The position numbers were made by a program, and so were the translations under genes. This document shows positions 18,601-25,597 of a stretch of DNA of 54,612 nt, in pieces. The first letter of the stretch is position 1; every line of letters starts with the position of its first letter. This DNA is from Klebsiella pneumoniae. Lineage in GTDB: Bacteria > Verrucomicrobiota > Verrucomicrobiia > Limisphaerales > SXTU01. The notes beneath the pieces were generated by a model. It was not told the origin of the DNA and searched no databases. It saw only the letters and a program-made list of their open reading frames with translations. The stretch is taken from the NCBI GenBank assembly GCA_943330855.2, contig CALQJI020000027.1, forward strand, positions 1 through 54,612. Reading direction: 5' to 3'.

Positions 18601-21420
18601 GCACAGAAGGGCAACATCGCGCTTCACCTAACGCAAGCGGTGGACAACGACCTCTTCGCCAATCGTCTCCCATTCCCGCCCTCCGCAACCCAGGTTCGCG
18701 ACAACAATCGCGGAGCCACCAAGGAGTCAGGCGAGCGCAACCATGGGAGCCTCACGGGCGGCAAGTCCGTCTGGTGGTCGTGGGTCGCGCCTGCCACGGG
18801 CCGGTATCAAGTGGACACCGTGGGGAGTGCTTTCGACACGCTGCTCGCGGTCTACACCGGGAGTAGTTTGGGTTCCTTGAACTTGGTGGAGGAGAACGAC
18901 GGCGACCCCATTGACAATTACCGAATCTCCCGGTTGCAATTTGAGGCCGCCGTCGGCACGGAATACAGCATCGCCGTGGATGGTTACTTGGGCGAGGCCG
19001 GCGATGTCTTCCTCAACATCAATCCGGCTCCGCCGGCGGTGAATGATGCTTTTGCCAACCGCTCCGCGCTGAGCGGCCTCGCCGCCCGCGGTGTCGCTTT
19101 CACGACGAGTGCCAGCCGTGAGTCCGGCGAGCCGGTCCACGCGGGCTATCAAGGCGGCAAATCCGTCTGGTGGTCTTGGAAAGCGCCAGCCAGCGGGCTT
19201 TGTCAGATGGACACCGTGGGGAGCAGCTTTGACACGTTGCTGGCTGTTTATACGGGAACCGCGCTGAATGCGTTGACTCTGATTGCCGAGAACGATGGTG
19301 ACGCGAGCGACAATTTCAAGATTTCACGCCTTCAGTTCCAAGCGGTCGCCGGAACCACCTACCAGATCGCGGTGGATGGCTATCGTGGCGAAGCTGGCGA
19401 TGCAGTGCTTAATTTGTTGCTGCAACCGGCTCCCACGGGTGGCGGAAACGACCTCTTTGCGAACCGCCACCTCCTCACCGGCCAGACCAGCAGTGCTACC
19501 GGAGCAAATGCGACCGCCACGAAAGAGTTGGCGGAGCCGAATCACAACGGCAACCGCGGCGGCAAATCGGTCTGGTGGCGTTGGGTGGCACCCGCTTCTG
19601 CGCTGGTCACCATTGACACCCGGGGGAGCGGCTTCGACACCATCCTCGGCGTTTACACCGGCCCCAGCGTCGGGGCACTGACCCTCATCGCATCGGATGA
19701 TCAGGGGGCTGACGACGGGAGCACAGTCACGTTCAACGCGGTGGCCGGCACGGAATACCAGATCGCCGTGGACGGCTATCGCGATGGAGTCGCTCAAGCG
19801 CAGGGCAACGTGGTGCTCAATCTGCGCCAGTATCCTCCCGGCCCGCAGATCGCGAATGATAATTTCGAGGACGCCACACCCATCACCGCGCTCTCGCCGG
19901 TCGTGACCGGCGCGAACATCGGGGCCACGCGGCAGACTGGTGAACCCGCCCACTCCGGGTTCCAAGAGGGCCGCTCCGCTTGGTGGACTTACACCGCGCT
20001 AGCGGACGGCCCCGTGACAATTCTCACGGACGGAAGCGAGTTGGACACGGTGCTCAGTGTTTACGTTGGCTCTGCGCTTTCGAGCCTCACCTTGGTCGCT
20101 GAGAATGATGATCCTCAAATCGGCGAGTTCCATGCGCGGGTCACCTTCCAAGCAACCCTGGGCACCGTTTATCGCATCGCGGTGGATGGCTATCGGAATG
20201 CGATGGGCCTGGTCAAACTCACCGTGGTTTCCGGTTCAACCTCCCCGGCTGCACCAAGCATTAAACAACAGCCAGCCAGTCAAACCCGTTTCACCGGTGG
20301 CGCTGGTGGTGGCACCGCCGTCGAGTTCCGCGTGGTGGCCACGGGCGCTTTGCCCTTGGCCTTTGAGTGGCGGCGTAACGGCGTAATTATCGACGGCGCG
20401 ACCGGCCCGGTGTTGGCGTTGACCGGCGTCTCTGCAGTGAACGAGGGGGAGTATAGAGTAGTGGTGAGAAACTCCTTTGGGATGGTGTCCACCCTGCCGG
20501 CGACCTTCACACTACTCCCGGGCACCTTCAACGATCACTTTGCCAATCGGATATCCCTCGCCGGCAGCTCGAGCACGGTGAGCGGCTCTGTCCTTGGCGC
20601 GACCAAAGAGCCTGATGAGCCGGCCCATGGCGGCAATGATGGAGGCCGGTCCGTTTGGTGGAAGTGGACAGCACCTGCAAATGGTTTGGTCGAGATCGAC
20701 ACCTTCGGCAGTTCATTCGACACAACCTTGGCGATCTACACGGGCAGCACACTGTCGGGTCTGAGTTTGGTCGCTGAAAATGACGACGTTTCCAATGGCA
20801 AGGTTGGAATCAGTCGCGTGCTTTTCAATGCAACAGTCGGCACCGAGTATCAAATCGCCGTGGACGGCTTCAAAACCAACAGCACCACGGGCAACGTAGT
20901 GCTAAACTTGCGCCAGCCTCCGGCCCCGCCCACGCCGTTGCAGATTCTCACCCAACCCGTGAGTCAAACCGTGATCGTAGGCGCTAATGTTTCCTTGTCC
21001 GTCTCCGCCTCCGGGAAAGGTGTGCTCAGCTACCAGTGGCGCAAAGATAGCGCTGATCTGCTGAATGCAACCGATGCCACATTGACCCTTAACCCGGTGC
21101 AGCTAGCCCAGGGAGGAAGCTACACGGTCCGGGTCTCCGACGCGTTCACCGACCTTCTCAGTCAGCCCGCGCTGCTGGTCGTGGCCACAAGCCGCATCGC
21201 GCCGCCGACGCCACAAAACGCCACCGCTATCCAGGCGCAGGGTTTCACCCTCAATCTTCAGTTGGAAGTCGGGCGCGCCTTCCGTGTGCAGGCCTCGGAC
21301 ACTGTGATTGGCGGCTGGACGGACATCCGGAGCTTTGTCAGCGATGGCTCGGCGCTTGAGTTTTTGGATGTGGCCGCCAAGACCAAGTCACAACGCTTCT
21401 ACCGCGTGGTATCGCCATAG
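15607..21420 (+). CDS. Exported 1937-residue RCC1-propeller/cadherin/Ig multi-repeat protein
   Basis: Signal peptide through residue 40 (FDRLLACLLTLACAMSTSAQ). From W59 there are seven RCC1-type units with an exact 55-residue period (WGENASGQLG, WGVNGFGELG, WGFNVDGRLG, WGYNPNGQVG, WGRNDAGQLG, WGNNPSGQLG, WGANTHGELG), enough for one seven-bladed propeller. Two cadherin-like domains follow at about 445-645 (the second has APTDIALSATSIAE). Next come seven copies of a roughly 125-residue unit starting N-D-x-F-A-x-R near residues 654, 871, 1014, 1146, 1281, 1417 and 1642, each with W-W-x-W-x-A, FDTLLAVYTG and TTYQIAVDGY. Three I-set Ig-like domains are interspersed or follow (about 780, 1545 and 1780). 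The C-terminal module ends RFYRVVSP. It is the last gene of the surface cluster. Adhesion or scaffolding is likely; no catalytic motif is visible. Confidence 0.85.
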   Translation: MNPHISSSESAGQRCTAWPKFDRLLACLLTLACAMSTSAQNVVPSFDLAGPRTTNVWAWGENASGQLGDNSTTARSVPVAVLRSGVLAGKTVIAVAAGNDHSVALCSDGTLAAWGVNGFGELGNNSTTASAVPVLVDRSGVLAGKTVVAVAVANNHSLVLCSDGTLAAWGFNVDGRLGNNGTVSSSVPVLVDQSGVLSGKAVTKIAAGAGHTLVLCSDGTLAAWGYNPNGQVGNNSMTTTQVPVLVNQSGVLAGKTVIAIAAGDSHSLVICSDGTLAAWGRNDAGQLGNNSTTDSAMPVLVNRSGVLAGKTVTAMAGGGLHTVAVCSDGTLAAWGNNPSGQLGNNSTANSSVPVLVSEAGVLAGRVPVAVGGGNDHSLALCSDGTLVAWGANTHGELGNNSTTASSVPVLVSAGGLAAGERFTGLGTGLGFHSVALVQSPLVITVTVNEDSGAYSQASFATNIFAGPPADFDLVLNFIVSNDSNALFSFQPAVAANGTLTFTPANNANGSATVTMAVHDDGGIADGRVDTSASRTFTITVTSVNDAPTDIALSATSIAENNAANATVGTLSATDPDAGATHTFMLVTGTGDTDNAAFNLSGNSLRLNGSADFETKSSYSVRVRATDQGARTFEKQFTILITDVNDPPVVSVPANDPFAGRLVFTGYTNQVTGSNVGSTAEPNEPSHASSAPSATVWLSWTAPASGEVTMDTRGSAFDTLLAVYTGDLLSALALVAENDDELGQTTSRLSFQAIAGTTYQIALSGYQGASGNVVFNLSLPAQPVIITQPASLVVQANASLNATFNVVAIGAPPLAYDWQKGGVSLPGATTASLTIVNVVGADTGDYRVIITNSFGSVTSVVATLTTAAATANDAFASRITLTGESLTTGGENLTATLEAGEPVHAGVTSGASVWWTWTASRNGLVTVDTTGSSQYGNQMMNTVLAVYTGTTVGTLTGVGANDDENYQSGLTTSRLAFRAAAGTTYQIAVASFVAPQPAGAQKGNIALHLTQAVDNDLFANRLPFPPSATQVRDNNRGATKESGERNHGSLTGGKSVWWSWVAPATGRYQVDTVGSAFDTLLAVYTGSSLGSLNLVEENDGDPIDNYRISRLQFEAAVGTEYSIAVDGYLGEAGDVFLNINPAPPAVNDAFANRSALSGLAARGVAFTTSASRESGEPVHAGYQGGKSVWWSWKAPASGLCQMDTVGSSFDTLLAVYTGTALNALTLIAENDGDASDNFKISRLQFQAVAGTTYQIAVDGYRGEAGDAVLNLLLQPAPTGGGNDLFANRHLLTGQTSSATGANATATKELAEPNHNGNRGGKSVWWRWVAPASALVTIDTRGSGFDTILGVYTGPSVGALTLIASDDQGADDGSTVTFNAVAGTEYQIAVDGYRDGVAQAQGNVVLNLRQYPPGPQIANDNFEDATPITALSPVVTGANIGATRQTGEPAHSGFQEGRSAWWTYTALADGPVTILTDGSELDTVLSVYVGSALSSLTLVAENDDPQIGEFHARVTFQATLGTVYRIAVDGYRNAMGLVKLTVVSGSTSPAAPSIKQQPASQTRFTGGAGGGTAVEFRVVATGALPLAFEWRRNGVIIDGATGPVLALTGVSAVNEGEYRVVVRNSFGMVSTLPATFTLLPGTFNDHFANRISLAGSSSTVSGSVLGATKEPDEPAHGGNDGGRSVWWKWTAPANGLVEIDTFGSSFDTTLAIYTGSTLSGLSLVAENDDVSNGKVGISRVLFNATVGTEYQIAVDGFKTNSTTGNVVLNLRQPPAPPTPLQILTQPVSQTVIVGANVSLSVSASGKGVLSYQWRKDSADLLNATDATLTLNPVQLAQGGSYTVRVSDAFTDLLSQPALLVVATSRIAPPTPQNATAIQAQGFTLNLQLEVGRAFRVQASDTVIGGWTDIRSFVSDGSALEFLDVAAKTKSQRFYRVVSP

Positions 21421-21672
21421 CGAAGAGCGGATAGTGGTTTTTCAATGGCCTTTTCGGCCGAACCGAGTGGCCGAATTTCGACGATGGCGTGGTGCATCAA
21501 TTCGCACAGCTTCGGGCGCTGCGCATCCGTGGGCCGTCAACGACGGCTATTTCTCCTTTCGCATTGACTCAAGGATTTTGCCGTCTTCCGGCAGTCGAGT
21601 GGGTGAATTTTCCACGTTTTTGAGCTGCGCAGCGCGTTCGCGCGGCAGAAGCTGGAGAAGCTGGTGGGGGCC

Positions 21673-21740
21673 TGTAAACGCCGGTTGAAAAGTGCGGCGG
21701 GGTCACGGATGTGACAGGGCGGTCGAAAAGTGCAGCGCCT
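21673..21740 (+). mobile_element. Solo IS21-type terminus (istA-side type)
   Basis: Starts TGTAAACGCCGGTTGAAAAG and continues GTGCGGCGGG, then has an internal GTCGAAAAGTGCAGCGCC. The first 30 or so bases match the ends at 41177 and 54466, but the sequence diverges after GCGGCGGG, as expected if this is the opposite end of the same IS21-like family, where terminal repeats are multiple and GAAAAGTG recurs. No istA coding sequence is recognisable downstream, so it appears to be an orphan end. Assignment to IS21 rests on the istB tail next to the 41177 copy. Confidence 0.5.
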
Positions 21741-22192
21741 TCATCAACGATGAAGCATGTATCGCATTATGGAAGACTGGACCGACCTACGGGAACGGGG
21801 GGCGGGTGAGTGGAGTAATACTGTATGGAATTAGGGTCTATGCGGCGCCTCCCGTCAGCGGGAAGTTGTTCACAGGCACCGCACAGGTTAAAGCATGACG
21901 GAAGCATCCTGACCGGCGCGCGGAGTTTTTTGTGCGGCACCTGCGAGGCGCAGCGTCGGAGCTGCGATGACTTGAGACGCCTCACCTTGACACTGCTAAT
22001 CGCAGCCACGGCAAGACCGGCTGGAGTCCATGCCGGGCAGCGAGAGTTTTAAGAATATGACTGGCTCACCAACAGGTTCTGGCAAAAGAAGCGACTTTGT
22101 TCGAGGCCATCCGATGGCGGCGTGACTTATCCCCGACTTCGACACATCCTGCCAGCGTCACCGCTCGGTATCAGACTCGAACCACCAACCGC
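21741..22192. other. Intergenic stretch with no recognisable gene
   Basis: Together with 21421-21672 this forms a 770-bp gap between the surface cluster and the carbohydrate operon. Short open frames exist, but none resembles a known protein or shows convincing domain structure. Probably decayed mobile-element DNA plus the promoter region of the next gene; I cannot name a promoter with confidence. Confidence 0.4.
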
Positions 22193-25100
22193 ATGATAAG
22201 GCTCCCAACCCTCGCCTTTGTAGGAGCGCTGCTGACGACACTTGTCGGGGCAACTCCCCGTGCTCTGGCGACGGATTACTTCGTCACCAAGACGGGGCGA
22301 GATGCCAACGACGGAACCTCGCGGGCCGCAGCATTCGCGACTATCCAACACGGCGTCAACGCGCTCCAGCCGGGAGACACGCTCACCATCGGGCCGGGCG
22401 GATACCACGAGGCCGTGAAGCGGGTGGACCTCGGCAGCTTGGACCGCGACACCGTCATCCGGGCGGAGCTTGCGGGCACCGTGACCTTGCGCGGCGATGT
22501 GCCGGCCCCGGTGTTCCAGCCGCTGGCGGGACACCGGTTTGTGTTCGTCGCGGACTTTCCTTTCGCGGGCGAGATGCCGGCGGTGAACGAGCTCGACACG
22601 TTGACCATCCTCAAGCGCATGCCCAACGCGGCCGAGCTGGAGTTCGTCCCCGGCACGTTCTTCCACGACGCCCGTGCGGGGAAACTCTACGTGTCCACCT
22701 CGGACATGAGGCCGGCCTCCGCCCATCACTACAGCGTCTCAGTGTTGCCGACGCACGGCCTGCAACTCGTGCGCCCGCGTCGCGTGGTGATCGAGGGGCT
22801 CAACGCGACCGGCTACAGCGCGCTGGGCCTGCTGCATTACCGTGAGGAAACGGCGGGCGGGGTTTGGGGAATGTTCCTCGTGAACGGGAAGGGCTGCGTG
22901 ATCCGGGATTGCCAGGCTTACCTGAACAGTTGGGGCATCGGGTTGCACTCGGGCGCGCCGGGCAGCGGCGACAATGTCATCGAGCGCTGCGTGGCTTGGG
23001 CCAACAAGTCGCCGTTCGCCAACGGCGACATGGGCGGCATCACGGCCTTCGGCGCGCGCCGCGACGTGATCCGGGATTCGACCGCCTACCTGAACGGGAT
23101 GTATGGCATCAACATCTACGGCACCGGCGGCGCTCCCCCCAACGGGAACGACGGCGGCAACGACTCGACGAACCGCAGCCGGCTGGTCAACAACTTGGCT
23201 TGGGGCAACGAGTCGGCGGATCTCAAGATCAAGACCGGCTACGAGTATTTCCACGTCGCGGAGCACTGCGTGTCCACGGGCCATTGGAGCGTGGTGAACG
23301 TCACGCGCGGACTCCTCGGCCGCGAAGGCAATGCTGGGAAGGAGCGACCGAGCGACAGCATCAACCTGAGCCAAGAGTCCGGGCTAGACTGGCAGCGCGA
23401 ATTCGCCGACCCGGCAAATCACGACTACCGGCTGCAAGCCACTTCGCGCTTTCGCGGCACAGGTCCGGGCGGCAGCGACCGGGGACCTTTCGCCTTTGCC
23501 ACGAACCTCTTTTACGTCCGGCTCGACGGCAACGACCAGAGCGACGGGCTTTCGGTGGCGAAGGCTTGGCAGACCTTGAGCCGCGCGGCCAGCCGCTTGC
23601 GTCCGGGCGACACGCTCTACGTGGAGCCGGGCAGTTATGAGGGTGGGTTCGAGTTGCGGACGCAAGGGGCGGGCGGCCAACCGATCCTCATCCGAGGGCG
23701 CGGCCCCGGCGCGGTCGTCATCGGCGGCGCGATGCGCCTCGAGAACTGCCAGCAGGTCAGCCTCGATCGGCTGCATTTCCGCGCTCCAGTTAGCGTGGTC
23801 GGCGGCGCGGGCATTGGGTTGCAACACTGCACTTTCGCTGGCTCTGGAACGGCCGTGGCCGCGAGTGGAGTGCGCGGCCTGAAAGTTTCGCACTGCCTGT
23901 TCACGGGGTTTCAGCACGCGGCGCTGAACCTGGGCGAGGCGACGGCCGCCGAGTTGAGCGGCAATCTGTTCGACAACGCCAAAGGCGTCGCGGCGCGGGT
24001 GGCCAGCGACGCAGCCGTGCGCTACTCCGATTACAACAGCTACCGCCTCGCGAGCGCGGCGTGGGAATTCGGCGGCAAGACACGCAGTCTGGGCGAAGTG
24101 CAGCGAGCCCACGACTCGCATTCGCGCGAGCTGGTGCCGGAGGTGGTCGTGGAAGCGGGCGTGCCGCGCCTGACCAACGCCGCGCGCTTCGCCGCCGGCG
24201 GGCCGCTGGGCAAGCCGTTCGGCCCGTATCGCGACCAACTCCGCGCGCGCGAACTCCGGCTCGTGACCGGGCCGACGCTTCACTTGGTCAGCGCGACCAC
24301 GGCCAATCTGGAGTGGCACACCTCGGTGCCTGCCACTTGCCACTTGGGCTGGGGCGAGACGCCCGCGTGCGAGCGCTCGGCGAGTTTCAACGTCAACTGC
24401 TTCGGGACTTACAGCCTCACGGGTTTGAAGCCGGGCCAGCGCTACTACTTTCGCATCCGGAGCATCGAGTCGCCCAAGGACATGGTGCCGCCGCGCGATG
24501 ACAAACCCATTGCCCTTGATGCCGAGCCGCTTGCCTTCACCACCCTGAAACAGAACTCCGCGCCCGCGACCTATTTCGTGGCCCCCGACGGGGACGACTC
24601 GCGCTCAGGGCTGGGCCGGACCAACGCCTGGAAAACCATCCGCCACGCCGCCGCTCAGGTGAACGCCGGCGACACAGTGCTGATTGCCGGCGGCAAATAC
24701 TCCGAGCGCGTCCGCGTTCGCGCCACGGGCGAGCAGGGCTTGCCCATCACATTCCGGTCGCTGCCCGGCGAGCGCGTGGACCTCGACGGGCAGGAGATGG
24801 TGCTGCCGAATGCGTTCATCGTGGGCGGCAAGCGGCACCTGCGCTTCGATGGGTTTTACCTCGCGCGGTTCAACCTCTTCCCGAACGAAGGCTGGAACCT
24901 CCAAACCAGCGGCGAGTTTCATCTCTACAGCAGCAAGGACATCCAAATCACGCGCTGCTTCTCCGAGGGGCGCGGCGGCTACTCCGCCCCCCCGGTGACC
25001 GCTCACTTCGTGGAAGACCTGCTGATCAAGAACTGCGTGAACACCTACAAGTTCGGCGGGATGTATTTTTGGCGCTGCCCGAACTTGGTCATCCAAAACA

Positions 25101-25597
25101 CCGTCTTCGCCGAGCCGATGATTATGGCCTTCGTCCACCGCAACACCAAGCAGCAGGCGGCGCTCATGGAGCACTGCATCTTCACCGACATGCTGGAGAA
25201 GAAGGCCAAGCTCAACATCGGCGTGCTCTGCTGCGATGGCGAACCCGACGCGTTCCGGCATCGCAACAACTGCTACTTCCTGCGGGACTGCATCCCGCTC
25301 GGAGAGCGGGCGCTCAACGGGAACCAGCCAGCCAGCCAGCTCAGCCATTACATTTTGGAACCGATCTTCGCCGACCCGATCTTCGCGGGCGACCCCGGCG
25401 TCGCTGGGAAACCCGCAGACAAGTCTGGCTTCAGCCCGGACCGGATGATGGAGCCGGGGCTCAGGCTCGACTTCGATTCGTTCTTCACGACCAATCCGGA
25501 ACTCCGCAAACGCGGCATCGGTTTGCAACCCGAGGCATTCAAAGAAATGCTGCGGAAACCATCTGCCCGCACGTCGCCGGACTCCTCGCTGAAATGA
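22193..25597 (+). CDS. Exported triple-module right-handed beta-helix protein (polysaccharide lyase-like)
   Basis: 1134 residues from the ATG at 22193, chosen because it gives a signal peptide (MIRLPTLAFVGALLTTLVGA, then TPRALA); the open frame extends 32 codons further upstream. Three copies of a DUF1565-like opening recur: YFVTKTGRDANDG at about 25, FYVRLDGNDQSDG at about 440 and YFVAPDGDDSRSG at about 795. Each is followed by a W/F-x-T-I/L ... PGDT ... PG-x-Y strand and beta-helix coils with N- and C-rich turns. A fibronectin-III-like insert (ATTANLEWHTSVPATCHLGW ... LKPGQRYYFRIRS) lies near 700-770. Such proteins are typically secreted uronate lyases or glycan-binding helices; I cannot see a definite catalytic set. 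Its stop overlaps the next start (ATGA), so it is coupled to the glycosidase-like gene. Confidence 0.8.
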   Translation: MIRLPTLAFVGALLTTLVGATPRALATDYFVTKTGRDANDGTSRAAAFATIQHGVNALQPGDTLTIGPGGYHEAVKRVDLGSLDRDTVIRAELAGTVTLRGDVPAPVFQPLAGHRFVFVADFPFAGEMPAVNELDTLTILKRMPNAAELEFVPGTFFHDARAGKLYVSTSDMRPASAHHYSVSVLPTHGLQLVRPRRVVIEGLNATGYSALGLLHYREETAGGVWGMFLVNGKGCVIRDCQAYLNSWGIGLHSGAPGSGDNVIERCVAWANKSPFANGDMGGITAFGARRDVIRDSTAYLNGMYGINIYGTGGAPPNGNDGGNDSTNRSRLVNNLAWGNESADLKIKTGYEYFHVAEHCVSTGHWSVVNVTRGLLGREGNAGKERPSDSINLSQESGLDWQREFADPANHDYRLQATSRFRGTGPGGSDRGPFAFATNLFYVRLDGNDQSDGLSVAKAWQTLSRAASRLRPGDTLYVEPGSYEGGFELRTQGAGGQPILIRGRGPGAVVIGGAMRLENCQQVSLDRLHFRAPVSVVGGAGIGLQHCTFAGSGTAVAASGVRGLKVSHCLFTGFQHAALNLGEATAAELSGNLFDNAKGVAARVASDAAVRYSDYNSYRLASAAWEFGGKTRSLGEVQRAHDSHSRELVPEVVVEAGVPRLTNAARFAAGGPLGKPFGPYRDQLRARELRLVTGPTLHLVSATTANLEWHTSVPATCHLGWGETPACERSASFNVNCFGTYSLTGLKPGQRYYFRIRSIESPKDMVPPRDDKPIALDAEPLAFTTLKQNSAPATYFVAPDGDDSRSGLGRTNAWKTIRHAAAQVNAGDTVLIAGGKYSERVRVRATGEQGLPITFRSLPGERVDLDGQEMVLPNAFIVGGKRHLRFDGFYLARFNLFPNEGWNLQTSGEFHLYSSKDIQITRCFSEGRGGYSAPPVTAHFVEDLLIKNCVNTYKFGGMYFWRCPNLVIQNTVFAEPMIMAFVHRNTKQQAALMEHCIFTDMLEKKAKLNIGVLCCDGEPDAFRHRNNCYFLRDCIPLGERALNGNQPASQLSHYILEPIFADPIFAGDPGVAGKPADKSGFSPDRMMEPGLRLDFDSFFTTNPELRKRGIGLQPEAFKEMLRKPSARTSPDSSLK

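Noticed and set aside
46..21420. Complete Tc toxin locus
   Set aside because: No Rhs-repeat TcC or SpvB-like TcB gene is present; only the giant protein shows TcA-like features.
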